DNA of 64,000 bases from Holophagaceae bacterium (GCA_023257195.1 JALRCU010000009.1:1-64000), one strand, 5' to 3'; shown: positions 25,706 to 34,235, numbered from the stretch's first letter. Translations and numbers: made by a program. Notes: generated by a model from the sequence alone, not told the origin.

Positions 25706-27168
25706 GATCTTTTCCCGAGATGATATTCCGCGCAATCTTTGTCATTGTAGGGATACTTTACACCTTTTATTTCTTGGTAATTTTCATGCCCCTTACCAGC
25801 TAATATAAGTAGATCTCCATGGCGAAGATCATTTATGGCAAATTCAACTGCCTGAGATCTATCAGGAATTCGGTGATAACTTGATGCATTATTTATTATT
25901 ACTGAACTAAGGCCTGCCGCAGCATCATCCAAAATGGACTCGATGTCTTCATCTCTGGGATTATCAGAGGTATGCCATATCACATCTGCATGGTTGGAAA
26001 CAATTCGAGCCATCTCCGATCGTTTTGTTTTGTCCCTGTTGCCTCCACAGCCAAATAGAACATGAAGTCTTGATCCACTGAGGATTAATTTTTTTCCTTC
26101 AGTACATATTTTTTCAAGAGCATCGGGGGTATGAGCATAATCGACAAGGACGCCAAAAGTTTGATTACTAGGGGTTTTGATTCTTTCAAATCTTCCCTTT
26201 GCCCCAACTAATCTATCTAGAACTGGTTGTAATCTACCAATCTCAAGACCAAGTTCTGAATAAATGGCTAGAGCAAAAGCTAAATTATATACATTAAACC
26301 TCCCGAGAAGAGGGCTTCTGAAAAAGTAGGAGCCTTTAGGGGTTCTAAAATGAAATTCGGTGTCTGTCGGAGATAAGCAAAGTCCCGAAATATGATAGTC
26401 AGCATTGCTATCCATGCCTAGCGTCAAGGCTGATCTTGAAGTTTTGAGCCTTCGAACATAAGGATCATCCACATTAATGATGAATTTATTTGATTGCTGC
26501 ATTAACTTAGCCTTCGAATTGAAGTAACTTTCCATATCCTTATGAAAGTCCAAATGGTCATGAGTTAAATTAGTGAAGGCTCCAACGGCAAATTGAGCTC
26601 CCTCTACCCTACTCATTTCAAGACCAATACTACTCACCTCGGTGGATACATAATGGTCCCCTGTGTCACAAGATTGTCTAAGAAATGAAAAGAAATCGGT
26701 ACTTTCAGGAGTAGTGCGAATCGAGTCCATGGAGACCCCGCCAACGATATTCTCCACAGTTCCAATAAGTCCGCATGAATATCCTGAAAGAGTGAGTAAC
26801 TGTTGGACGAGCGTTGTTGTAGTTGTTTTCCCATTGGTTCCAGTTACGCCTATTAATTTGAGAGATTGATCGGGACAAGAGTAGAAGCGTTTAGCTAATT
26901 GAGCCATGATTGACCTGAGGTTTTTTATAACCAGTAAAACTATTTCTGGAGGCACAGAAACCTCGTCTTCACTAATAACCCCAACGCAGCCCTTCTCAAT
27001 TGCTTGGGCTATAAATTGGTTTCCATTGAATGATTGGCCTTTGAGCGAAACAAATAAAAAGCCTTTGTTGACCTTACGCGAATCATGGGTAATGCCAAGA
27101 ATTGTTGGATCTAAAGTCTGCTTGGGGTTCTCGACGTGCAATCCCTTGACTAAATCAGATAATTTCAA
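25702..27168 (-). CDS. murE: UDP-N-acetylmuramoyl-tripeptide synthetase (meso-diaminopimelate-adding)
   Basis: MurE adds the third residue of the peptidoglycan stem. The 488-residue protein has the N-terminal substrate domain (LKGQSFNGNQFI), ATP loop GVTGTNGKTTTTTLVQ near residue 108, TTPESTDFFSFL near 152, NLTHDHLDFH near 208 with the carbamylated-lysine region, and the C-terminal GCGGNRDKTKRSEMA. HTSDNPRDED near residue 400 contains DNPR, the signature of meso-diaminopimelate ligases, so the wall is meso-DAP type. It overlaps ftsI by 4 nt and murF by 4 nt. Confidence 0.97.
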   Translation of the reverse strand: MKLSDLVKGLHVENPKQTLDPTILGITHDSRKVNKGFLFVSLKGQSFNGNQFIAQAIEKGCVGVISEDEVSVPPEIVLLVIKNLRSIMAQLAKRFYSCPDQSLKLIGVTGTNGKTTTTTLVQQLLTLSGYSCGLIGTVENIVGGVSMDSIRTTPESTDFFSFLRQSCDTGDHYVSTEVSSIGLEMSRVEGAQFAVGAFTNLTHDHLDFHKDMESYFNSKAKLMQQSNKFIINVDDPYVRRLKTSRSALTLGMDSNADYHISGLCLSPTDTEFHFRTPKGSYFFRSPLLGRFNVYNLAFALAIYSELGLEIGRLQPVLDRLVGAKGRFERIKTPSNQTFGVLVDYAHTPDALEKICTEGKKLILSGSRLHVLFGCGGNRDKTKRSEMARIVSNHADVIWHTSDNPRDEDIESILDDAAAGLSSVIINNASSYHRIPDRSQAVEFAINDLRHGDLLILAGKGHENYQEIKGVKYPYNDKDCAEYHLGKRS

Positions 27169-29264
27169 GGGTTCTCCGTTATCACCTTAACAATTTGCCC
27201 TTTCTCAAGATCAGTGAAAGGCTGAGGATCCTGAAATTGGACTCTGTGAATCGTGGTCTGTTTGTTCCCTAAAGATACTCTAGGGATACCCCCAGAAGCA
27301 ATAATGCGCTGGAGTGCAATCTTCAAACTAAGTCCTTTCAAATCTGGAACTTTGTTCAGGTCAGGAACCCATTCTTCGGGAGATGGATCGGGCCAGTTGC
27401 CTAGTTTTAAGGTGATAGGCAGATTATCGACTAGCGTATCAGTCGGCGTCTTTTTGTACCTAATAATGTTCTCAGCAATTTCTTTGAAAGCAGGAGCGGC
27501 AATATCTCCACCGTCGCCTCCGTTCTGAGCATCATCTAACATCACTAAAATTCCATATTGGGGCTTATCGGCAGGAAAAAAACCTAGATACGAAGCGTAC
27601 TGGTGACGACCATCACTGTACTTGCCATTAACTCTTTTATAAGAAGTCCCAGTTTTTCCAAATGAATCTACCCCATTCAATCTTGCTTTTTTTGCTGTAC
27701 CTACCGTGACAACATCTTTAAGAATATCTCTCATTAGGGCGCTTGTTTTCTCACTTATAACCCTCTCTTTTTCTTCGGGCGAAAATTTTTTAACGATACT
27801 TCCATCCTCGGCGTATATATTTTTAACCAACATTGGTCTCATCAATATGCCTCCATTGGCAACAGCGCTGCCCGCCATCAATACATGCAAAGGTGATGTC
27901 AATAAAGCATAGCCATAGGTCAAGGTGTACTGAGTGCTTCCACTCCATTCTTCTACGGGTAAAAGCGGTGTTCTGATTTCACCCGCTACTCCTAATCCGG
28001 AGGGTTTTCCAAACCCAAATTTATCAAGATAGGAGTAAAAGTCCTGTTTTGGCAATCTCATACCGATTTTAGCAGTACCGATATTAGAACTTTTTGCCAA
28101 GATTTCATTCACCTTCAGAAACCCGTTTTTTCCGTGGTCCCTGATGATCTGACCAAAAGGGGTCGTATAGGGACCCTTACAATCAATAGACTCATCCAGA
28201 CTAACAAGTCCTTCTTCAAGAGCCATGGCTATTGTTAGAACCTTCATTGTTGAACCAGGTTCATAACCGTCTGTGACAGCATGAAATTTCCTAGATTCTA
28301 GTGCTTCTTCAAGAGTTTTAGTGGACTTTGATACGCTAAGATTAGGATCAAAAGTTGGGTAACTAGCTGCCGCTAAGATCTCTCCTGTATTTGGATTAAC
28401 GACTATGGCATAGGCGCTTTTAGGTCTCGCTTTTGTTACAGCAGTAGCAAGAGCTTCTTCAGCATATCGTTGGATTGTTGAATCGAGAGTTAGCTCAAGA
28501 TTGAAGCCCGCAATGGGCTCTTTGGTAACCCTATTATTATCGACCATGAATCGCTTCTTTCCATCAACATAAACATTTCTTTCTCCGTTTTGTCCTTTAA
28601 TCACATCATTATAGATTTGCTCAATTCCTAGCTTGCCTTCTCCATCGAGATCTGTGTAACCCACTACTTGCGCTGCATACGAGCCTTTGGGGTAGGAACG
28701 AACAAATACTTTTTCAAGGGTAAGTCCAAAGCGACTAATATCCCTAGATTCTACCTGTCGAGTAATCTCGGGGCTCAAGGGTCGGGCTATGTATATGAAT
28801 GGTTTTTTTGTGAGAAGTTTATTTTCAATTCGGCTTGCCTCTATATCGATCAAGGGAGATAAAAGATTTGCTACATACTTTGCTGCAGATCGATCGGGCT
28901 CCCCCCAGATAACACTCTTCCCTGTTTTTTTGTACTGTGGGTAAAAAAAGATAGGTCGAGCTGCCAAAGAAGAAGTCTCAATGGATTCAGCCAGAGAAAA
29001 ACCATTACGATCGATAATCTTGCCACGTTTTGCAATGATCGGTTGTGTTGCGATTTGTTGATTTTTAGCCAATCGACTCAAGTCGCTATGCATAAAAATC
29101 TGAAGTTGAGCAAGCCTACAGATAACAAGTAGAATCCAACCGTATAGAATCGCTTTTATGATTCTTAAACGAGGAGAATGTGATTGATTTTCTGATTGAA
29201 ATCCAGAGAAATTACGCTTAATGCCATCCAGTATTCTTAGAAGATTATGGATGTAATCTTTCAT
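27165..29264 (-). CDS. ftsI: Septal peptidoglycan transpeptidase, PBP class B with C-terminal PASTA domain
   Basis: FtsI cross-links septal peptidoglycan. The 699-residue protein has an N-terminal membrane anchor (~residues 37-55), the PBP dimer domain, and a transpeptidase domain with GYEPGSTMK (active-site serine near residue 336), KSSNIGTAK (SxN) and FGKTGTSYKR (KTG near 535). A PASTA-like domain closes the protein (VPDLKGLSLKIALQR, residues ~635-695), a feature of several non-proteobacterial FtsI proteins. It lies between ftsL and murE. No stalk cysteine or lipobox is seen. It would work with the distant FtsW. Confidence 0.96.
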   Translation of the reverse strand: MKDYIHNLLRILDGIKRNFSGFQSENQSHSPRLRIIKAILYGWILLVICRLAQLQIFMHSDLSRLAKNQQIATQPIIAKRGKIIDRNGFSLAESIETSSLAARPIFFYPQYKKTGKSVIWGEPDRSAAKYVANLLSPLIDIEASRIENKLLTKKPFIYIARPLSPEITRQVESRDISRFGLTLEKVFVRSYPKGSYAAQVVGYTDLDGEGKLGIEQIYNDVIKGQNGERNVYVDGKKRFMVDNNRVTKEPIAGFNLELTLDSTIQRYAEEALATAVTKARPKSAYAIVVNPNTGEILAAASYPTFDPNLSVSKSTKTLEEALESRKFHAVTDGYEPGSTMKVLTIAMALEEGLVSLDESIDCKGPYTTPFGQIIRDHGKNGFLKVNEILAKSSNIGTAKIGMRLPKQDFYSYLDKFGFGKPSGLGVAGEIRTPLLPVEEWSGSTQYTLTYGYALLTSPLHVLMAGSAVANGGILMRPMLVKNIYAEDGSIVKKFSPEEKERVISEKTSALMRDILKDVVTVGTAKKARLNGVDSFGKTGTSYKRVNGKYSDGRHQYASYLGFFPADKPQYGILVMLDDAQNGGDGGDIAAPAFKEIAENIIRYKKTPTDTLVDNLPITLKLGNWPDPSPEEWVPDLNKVPDLKGLSLKIALQRIIASGGIPRVSLGNKQTTIHRVQFQDPQPFTDLEKGQIVKVITENP

Positions 29265-29298
29265 TATTATGCACCATAGTAGAAGATAAAAGTATTTC

Positions 29299-29673
29299 TT
29301 ACTGTTGTATTTGAATTACTGAATTGACGGATATGTTTTTATTTATTTTGGCCATACTTTGATCTTCGGAATTAAACACTCGTGGGATCATGATGATATC
29401 TTGACCACTTTTGCCAAAGATCATTCTTCTATTTCTGGCGAATTCCTCTATTTGTTGGTCTAGGGGAAACCTGCTTTGACTGATCCTTAGGGAGCTTTTA
29501 ATTTCCTCTTCTTTTTGAATTTCTGACTGGATTTTAGAGGTCATAATACTTACCTTAATGGCCTCTACATTAATGATAAGCATTACTAGCCATGGGCAAA
29601 GAATGGCCAAGATAAGCGATAAAACTCTAACTATACTGATGGAACCATGCAGATTTCTAGCAGATGTTGACAT
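29299..29673 (-). CDS. ftsL: FtsL-like cell division protein
   Basis: The 124-residue protein has a short cytoplasmic N-terminus, one transmembrane helix (residues ~15-37, rich in LILAILCPWLVMLIINV) and a periplasmic coiled-coil-like stretch of charged residues (KIQSEIQKEEEIKSSLRIS). This topology is that of FtsL, which joins FtsB/DivIC in the divisome. FtsL is too variable for sequence identification; the assignment comes from topology and its position between rsmH and ftsI. The gap to rsmH is 9 nt and to ftsI 34 nt. Confidence 0.78.
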   Translation of the reverse strand: MSTSARNLHGSISIVRVLSLILAILCPWLVMLIINVEAIKVSIMTSKIQSEIQKEEEIKSSLRISQSRFPLDQQIEEFARNRRMIFGKSGQDIIMIPRVFNSEDQSMAKINKNISVNSVIQIQQ

Positions 29674-29682
29674 AAGGGGTCC

Positions 29683-30645
29683 TTATAACTTAGAGATCAC
29701 TCTTAATCGAGCAGATCTCGATGATGGGTTAGATTCAATTTCGGATACTTCTGGGACAACTCCATTGGGAGTTAGAATTTCAGCTTCTTTAATAAGTTTT
29801 GTTGGTGAAAGGCGCCCTGGTCCATCATAGATACCCGCCATTTTTCTAAAGGTATGCTTCACTATGCGATCTTCAAGGCTGTGGAAAGATATGACCCCCA
29901 TTCGGCCCAAAGGTGCCAAATTTTTAAATGCATTTTGTAGGGTATAGTTCAATCGATCGAGTTCGCCATTCACCGCAATCCGAATAGCTTGAAAGGTTTT
30001 AGTCGCTGGATTCGAATGCCCTTTACGCTTAGCTATCTCAAGAGGTAAAACTTGGTAGACGGCTCTTGCTAGGTCTAGAGTGGTTTGCAATTGACCCAAC
30101 TCAAGCATTTTCAATATAGATCGAGCTATAGGCCTGGAGGCGCGCTCTTCTCCGTAGATCCAAAGAGCATAAGCTAATGTTGATTCGTCTTGGCGCTGAA
30201 TCCACTCCAGGGCAGTTAGCCCATTTTTATTATCCATTCTCATGTCCAAGGGGCCTTCTTTTGAAAAACTAAACCCTCTCTCTGCTTTTTTAAGTTGATA
30301 AGTAGAAACTCCTAGGTCAGCAAGAATAGATTCGAAACCTATCGGTGCAAAGCTGGCCTTAGCCTGTTCGAACGTCTCGTTACCCCACACATCATCATGA
30401 TTACTATTTAAAATTGAGATGCGTGGATCGCTTTCGAACCGCGCTTTGCAGAATTCAATCGCTTCTGGATCCCGGTCGATTCCAATGTATCTGAAGGACG
30501 GTGGTTTATCTTTCAGAATAATTTCTGCATGACCACCAAAGCCTAGGGTCATATCTAAAAAGTTTGATTCGCAATTTTGGCCCAAGAATGTATCAACTTC
30601 TTTTGATAAAACGGGGACATGCATGGGAACTGTAAGGGTCATCAT
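29683..30645 (-). CDS. rsmH: 16S rRNA m4C1402 methyltransferase
   Basis: RsmH (MraW) methylates N4 of C1402 in the 16S rRNA P site using SAM. The 320-residue protein has MHVPVLSKEVDTFL at the start, NFLDMTLGFGGHAEIIL near residue 27 (SAM loop), IGIDRDPEAIEF near 54, ADLGVSTYQLKKAERGFSF near 110, GPLDMRMD and ATKTFQAIRIAVNGEL near 215, and GVISFHSLEDRIVKHTF near 250. Two ATG codons are in frame; GGGAGG lies 4 nt before the first (30645) and 7 nt before the second (30642), favouring either. mraZ stops at the adjacent base. Confidence 0.97.
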   Translation of the reverse strand: MMTLTVPMHVPVLSKEVDTFLGQNCESNFLDMTLGFGGHAEIILKDKPPSFRYIGIDRDPEAIEFCKARFESDPRISILNSNHDDVWGNETFEQAKASFAPIGFESILADLGVSTYQLKKAERGFSFSKEGPLDMRMDNKNGLTALEWIQRQDESTLAYALWIYGEERASRPIARSILKMLELGQLQTTLDLARAVYQVLPLEIAKRKGHSNPATKTFQAIRIAVNGELDRLNYTLQNAFKNLAPLGRMGVISFHSLEDRIVKHTFRKMAGIYDGPGRLSPTKLIKEAEILTPNGVVPEVSEIESNPSSRSARLRVISKL

Positions 30646-31125
30646 TTAGCCTCCCAGCCTTGATAGGGTCATAAGATCTTCGGAAGTCACCGGATCTTTG
30701 GAGGATAACTCTTGATATGAGGCAGTATTCCATAGAGCTAAGTGATCGATCATTCCTAAAATAGATATTTCTCCGGCAAGCCTAGCCTGCTCTCTTAATT
30801 TTTGCGGAATTACGATACGTCCTTGATTATCTGGAGTAATCTCGGAGCCATGAAAAGATAAACTGTGAAGCATTTTTCGTTTTCCTGGATGCATAAACGG
30901 AAGATTGACTAATGCTTTCTCGTGTTGTTCCCAAATCGATAGAGGGAAAAGAACTAGAGAATTTCCTAAATCGAGTGAAGTGAGATAAAAATTAATGACA
31001 TCAATCTTTTTTGGTTTGTCCTTACTTGTAAGTGGTTTTTCAAGCGCCGATCTGAAGATCGAGGGAAGCTTTAATCTTCCCTTCTCATCTACGGTCGCTG
31101 GCGAGTTTCCCCGGAGTGTTAACAT
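30646..31125 (-). CDS. mraZ: Transcriptional regulator MraZ
   Basis: MraZ is the first gene of the division and cell-wall cluster and represses its own promoter. The 159-residue protein has two AbrB-like repeats: VDEKGRLKLPSIFRS near residues 12-26 and ITPDNQGRIVIPQKLREQA near 97-115, each with the DxxGR signature. It is a little longer than usual (~143-150), with a loop insertion around residues 30-45. Its predicted operator, five TGG repeats at 10-bp steps, lies just upstream at 31158-31204. The tight spacing to rsmH puts the whole mraZ-murD group on one transcript. Confidence 0.95.
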   Translation of the reverse strand: MLTLRGNSPATVDEKGRLKLPSIFRSALEKPLTSKDKPKKIDVINFYLTSLDLGNSLVLFPLSIWEQHEKALVNLPFMHPGKRKMLHSLSFHGSEITPDNQGRIVIPQKLREQARLAGEISILGMIDHLALWNTASYQELSSKDPVTSEDLMTLSRLGG

Positions 31126-31149
31126 CGAATGATTGTCCTTTTTGTAAAA

Positions 31150-31155
31150 ATCATA
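31150..31155 (-). promoter_or_regulatory. -10 box of the mraZ (dcw) promoter
   Basis: On the minus strand TATGAT lies at 31155-31150, about 25 nt before the mraZ ATG. The MraZ repeat block begins 4 bases upstream and would cover the spacer and -35, consistent with repression. No convincing -35 hexamer is visible. Confidence 0.5.
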
Positions 31156-31157
31156 AA

Positions 31158-31204
31158 AACCACTTTAAGCCATTTATAGCCAAAAAAAGCCACTTCATTC
31201 CACT
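31158..31204 (-). promoter_or_regulatory. MraZ operator: five TGG repeats at 10-bp spacing
   Basis: On the + strand CCA occurs at 31160, 31170, 31180, 31190 and 31200, exactly 10 bp apart; on the mraZ coding strand these are TGG steps, most preceded by AAG or AAA. Known MraZ boxes are tandem TGGG or AAAGTG repeats at 10-bp steps, usually three or four copies. Here there are five, immediately upstream of the mraZ -10. The block also sits between mraZ and the divergent histidine kinase, so it may control both. Confidence 0.82.
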
Positions 31205-31208
31205 TAGT

Positions 31209-32381
31209 ATGGAAAAGACTAGAAATCTTACAAGGGAGAAAATAAACGAAATTCTCAAAGAAACCCTCATTGAAATAGCGTTTAACATCAAATTTGAGGC
31301 TTTGCCATCCCATACTATACATAGTCAACAAGGCAGAATCATGTTCAACAAGGGTTCTAAAGAACATCAAGATTCACCGATCCCTCTGGGACAGATCATC
31401 GAAGAACTAAAAGAGGGGGTTGTTGTATTTAATAACGAGCCCGCATTGTCCCAAATTCAAGTGGTATTTTACAATACGGCAGCTCATAGAATACTTGGCG
31501 AAGATAGTGTCCTTAGCTTCAAGGCACCGCTTCCCCTAGTGTTCAGGGAACCTGAGTGTATGAAATGGATAAAGTCGGGGTTAGCCGACGAGTACACACT
31601 TGAGCGTAAATATATAGTTTTATCTCTAAGAAGAAAATTGATTGAATATCTAAATGTAACTTATATTCTGATTACTTTTGAAGATATTACACGCCGAGTT
31701 CGTCTGGAAGAAACACGTCAGAAGTTTATCTCCAATATGAGTCATGAACTTCGAACCCCGATTACCTCCATGTCTATAGCTCTAGAGAACCTTCAAGAAG
31801 GAGGAAGTGATCTGTTTAATCAAAATATAGGAATACTTAAGAGATCGGTTAATAGAATGCAGCAACTAATAGAAGATTTAGCCGATTTATCGACTATAGA
31901 GAATATGGCCAATCTGAAAAAAGAAGATTTACTTGATTTCAATGAATTTACTTCTGAGATTCTTTTTGAATTTAAAAGCAGAACTTCGGAGCGTGGAATC
32001 ACTTTGGTTTCAGAAATAGATTCTCAATTAGAAAATATTGATATTAGAACAAACAAACTGCGTCTTTATCAAATGATACACAATCTTATCTCTAATGCTT
32101 TTAAATATGCCGATCCTAAATCCAAGGTACGTCTTAGTTTCAGTCTGGTTTCAGATCGCATGGTTATACAGGTTCAAGATGAAGGGCCCGGAATCGCAAT
32201 TATGGAACAAGAAAAGATTTTTGAAAGATTCTATCGAACTTCTTCTGCAAGAGGCATACCTGGAACCGGCCTTGGGCTGTCCATTGTAAAACAACTTGCG
32301 AATAAATTGGGGGGGGCTATTAGTTTGAAAAGCGAATTAGGAGAGGGTTCTACGTTCACTTTATCGCTCCCATTGAATTAA
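31209..32381 (+). CDS. PhoR-like sensor histidine kinase with PAS domain
   Basis: Residues ~60-155 form a PAS-like sensor (IIEELKEGVVVFNNEP, FYNTAAHRILGEDS, ITFEDITRRVRLEETR). A dimerisation domain follows with SNMSHELRTPITSMS (phospho-acceptor His179), then the ATPase domain with NLISNAFKYADP (N box), DEGPGIA (G1) and GTGLGLSIVKQL (G2). No membrane segments or signal peptide are seen, so it is probably cytosolic. No response regulator lies nearby. I start at 31209 because a longer frame from 31116 would run through the MraZ operator and into mraZ; the 31209 start has no SD, so 31341 is also possible. The 3' end overlaps the HIT gene by 4 nt. Confidence 0.85.
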   Translation: MEKTRNLTREKINEILKETLIEIAFNIKFEALPSHTIHSQQGRIMFNKGSKEHQDSPIPLGQIIEELKEGVVVFNNEPALSQIQVVFYNTAAHRILGEDSVLSFKAPLPLVFREPECMKWIKSGLADEYTLERKYIVLSLRRKLIEYLNVTYILITFEDITRRVRLEETRQKFISNMSHELRTPITSMSIALENLQEGGSDLFNQNIGILKRSVNRMQQLIEDLADLSTIENMANLKKEDLLDFNEFTSEILFEFKSRTSERGITLVSEIDSQLENIDIRTNKLRLYQMIHNLISNAFKYADPKSKVRLSFSLVSDRMVIQVQDEGPGIAIMEQEKIFERFYRTSSARGIPGTGLGLSIVKQLANKLGGAISLKSELGEGSTFTLSLPLN

Positions 32382-32728
32382 TCCTTAACTAGTTTTGGAC
32401 CAAGGGGTTTTCCACCCATCAAGTGAAAATGTAAGTGATAGACTGTCTGTCCACCATCGCTTCCGCTATTTGTGAGCAGCCTGAATCCAGTCTTATCAAT
32501 ACCGTACTCCTTTGCAAGTACAGTTGCTACTTCAGGAATACGAGAGATAACCGGGGTCATTTCTTTAGAAATGCCTGCTAAATTATCTACATGTTGCTTT
32601 GGTATGATCAAAATATGAACAGGCGCCTGCGGATGAATATCTTTAAATGCTGTGAGTGTCTCGTCACTATAGACGATATGTGCAGGCAAGGTCCCATTCA
32701 CAATCTTGCAAAACAAACAATTTTCCAT
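32378..32728 (-). CDS. HIT family nucleoside phosphoramidase (HinT-like)
   Basis: HinT-type proteins hydrolyse nucleoside phosphoramidates such as adenylated lysine. The 116-residue protein begins MENCLFCKIVNGTLPA with the zinc-site cysteines of the family, contains APVHILIIPKQHVD near residue 37, and ends with the triad motif HLHFHLMGG (His-x-His-x-His). I start at 32728 because GGAG lies 6 nt upstream; ATGs at 32734 and 32740 are in frame, and the 32740 codon overlaps the start codon of the divergent trmL. The 3' end overlaps the histidine kinase by 4 nt. Confidence 0.93.
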   Translation of the reverse strand: MENCLFCKIVNGTLPAHIVYSDETLTAFKDIHPQAPVHILIIPKQHVDNLAGISKEMTPVISRIPEVATVLAKEYGIDKTGFRLLTNSGSDGGQTVYHLHFHLMGGKPLGPKLVKD

Positions 32729-32738
32729 AGCCATCTCC

Positions 32739-33194
32739 ATGTTTAATATTGTCCTACATCAACCCGAGATCCCACAAAATACGGGGAGTATCGGAAGGTT
32801 GTGCGTTAATAATAACTGCAGGTTGCATCTCATTAGGCCTTTGGGTTTTGAGATATCCGACTATTACCTTAGGCGATCTGGCTTGGATTATTGGGAAAAA
32901 TTAGATCCCTATTTTTATGATAATTGGGAGGACTTTAAAAATAAAAATATGAGTATGCGTTTGTTTTTATTTTCTACTAAAGGTGCCCGAAAACACACGG
33001 AGGTCGATTGGCAGCCCCAAGATGGTTTAGTTTTTGGGTCTGAGACTTCAGGTTTACCACGACCTCTTATTGAAGAATACCGGGATAGTAGTATAAAGAT
33101 CCCCATGGTCGGGTTCTTCACTCGAAGCCTAAACCTAGCGCAATCCGTCGCAATTGGGCTCTACGAGGGTCTTAGAGTCGTCAATAAGTGGTGA
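32739..33194 (+). CDS. trmL: tRNA (cytidine/uridine-2'-O-)-methyltransferase TrmL
   Basis: TrmL is a SPOUT methyltransferase that 2'-O-methylates the wobble base of leucine tRNAs. The 151-residue protein begins MFNIVLHQPEIPQNTGSIGR, then HLIRPLGF, LVFGSETSGLP (SAM knot, GSExxGLP) and LNLAQSVAIGLYEGL at the C-terminus. All three SPOUT motifs are present. The ATG at 32739 matches homologues; the longer frame from 32706 is rejected. The gene is divergent from the HIT gene with essentially no gap, so each promoter must lie inside the other gene. The McmB gene follows 44 nt later. Confidence 0.95.
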   Translation: MFNIVLHQPEIPQNTGSIGRLCVNNNCRLHLIRPLGFEISDYYLRRSGLDYWEKLDPYFYDNWEDFKNKNMSMRLFLFSTKGARKHTEVDWQPQDGLVFGSETSGLPRPLIEEYRDSSIKIPMVGFFTRSLNLAQSVAIGLYEGLRVVNKW

Positions 33195-33238
33195 GGATCT
33201 GCATCAATTGTTTACCTACACGACATGGTTAGGTAACA

Positions 33239-33640
33239 ATGAGTTTCATGGTCCCAATTCGAGTAGTGATCGCAAAGCCTGGCCTCGATGGTCATGACCG
33301 AGGTGCAAAAGTTATTGCTCGTGCACTCAGAGACGCAGGGATGGAGGTCATTTATACCGGACTGAGGCAATCTCCCTCTCAAATTGTTGCTGCCGTGGTC
33401 CAAGAGGATGCGAGAGTTTTGGGTTTATCTATACTGAGCGGAGCTCATAATCAATTAGTGCCGGCTATCATGGAAAATCTTAAGAAGGCTGGAGCCTCAG
33501 ACATTATTGTTTTTCTAGGGGGTATTATTCCCGATGCCGATCTTCCATTTTTAAAAGACCTAGGTGTTCGGGAGGTATTTCAACCAGGAACCAACACTAA
33601 CGATGTTGTTTCGTTCATAAAAAAAGAAGTCGGAAGGTGA
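33239..33640 (+). CDS. Methylmalonyl-CoA mutase, cobalamin-binding subunit
   Basis: This 133-residue protein is the stand-alone B12-binding domain of an acyl-CoA mutase. The DxHxxG motif is present as [13 protein letters not shown] (the His is the lower axial cobalt ligand), followed by [18 protein letters not shown] (SxL) and [14 protein letters not shown] (GG motif). It matches the C-terminal half of fused mutases and pairs with the catalytic subunit at 13346-15004, 18 kb away. Archaeal and some bacterial mutases are split this way. The gene abuts the convergent lolA-like gene with no gap. Confidence 0.95.
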   Translation: MSFMVPIRVVIAKPGLDGHDRGAKVIARALRDAGMEVIYTGLRQSPSQIVAAVVQEDARVLGLSILSGAHNQLVPAIMENLKKAGASDIIVFLGGIIPDADLPFLKDLGVREVFQPGTNTNDVVSFIKKEVGR

Positions 33641-34222
33641 CTATTTTACCCAACGAGTTTTATTGGGGAGAGTCAAGATAAGTCTTTTACGATTTTCGAA
33701 GCGGAGAGCCTTGGGCTTACCTAAAGAAAGAATCTGCGTTCCTCCGGATTTATCAACCCACTGAATCGATTCAAGGTAAGAATCGTTAAATCTGAATTCA
33801 ATTGGCATATTATTTGATGTAATACCCAGGCCCCTGATGGCATAAGCATTGGAATTTATCTTGGTGACCTGTGTGGTTGCGTTCGATTCTTGATTGCAGA
33901 TAATATCCCAAAGACTATGAGTTCTAACCTCAGCAGAGATTAATGAACGAGTAGCAGTGTTGGTTGAGGGATCATATTGGACTATCGTTCGACCGTCAGA
34001 GACGATGGACACCCCTGAATCATAGTCCATACGAAATTGGCCTTTCTCTCCAACAAAGATTTGGCCTTTCTCTTTTGCTTCCCCAAAAATGGGGCTAGAA
34101 CTAGATTGAGAGAAAAGATACTCCATATTTATAAGGCTTGCTTTAAGTTTTTTCTCAAAAGTCTGTTCAGTTGTCTGAATTACTAGACCGCTTATGATTA
34201 CGAGCAATACGCTAGTGCGCAT
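33641..34222 (-). CDS. LolA-type outer-membrane lipoprotein carrier protein
   Basis: LolA-type periplasmic chaperones carry lipoproteins from the inner to the outer membrane. The 193-residue protein starts with a hydrophobic N-terminus (MRTSVLLVIISGLVI) that may act as a signal sequence, though there is no clean cleavage motif. The body has the family features GEKGQFRMDYDSG and IVSDGRTIVQYDPST near residues 57-87, and LILTLPNKTRW at the end. It is the last of lexA-bcp-lolA on the minus strand, 13 nt after bcp. A diverged lipoprotein-sorting protein of the same fold is the alternative. Confidence 0.82.
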   Translation of the reverse strand: MRTSVLLVIISGLVIQTTEQTFEKKLKASLINMEYLFSQSSSSPIFGEAKEKGQIFVGEKGQFRMDYDSGVSIVSDGRTIVQYDPSTNTATRSLISAEVRTHSLWDIICNQESNATTQVTKINSNAYAIRGLGITSNNMPIEFRFNDSYLESIQWVDKSGGTQILSLGKPKALRFENRKRLILTLPNKTRWVK

Positions 34223-34235
34223 AAAGACTCGCTGA

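Noticed and set aside
31158-31204. Short regular repeats as a CRISPR array
   Set aside because: Only a 3-6 base core repeats with 10-bp spacing; there are no 25-35 base repeats or spacers. It fits an MraZ operator.
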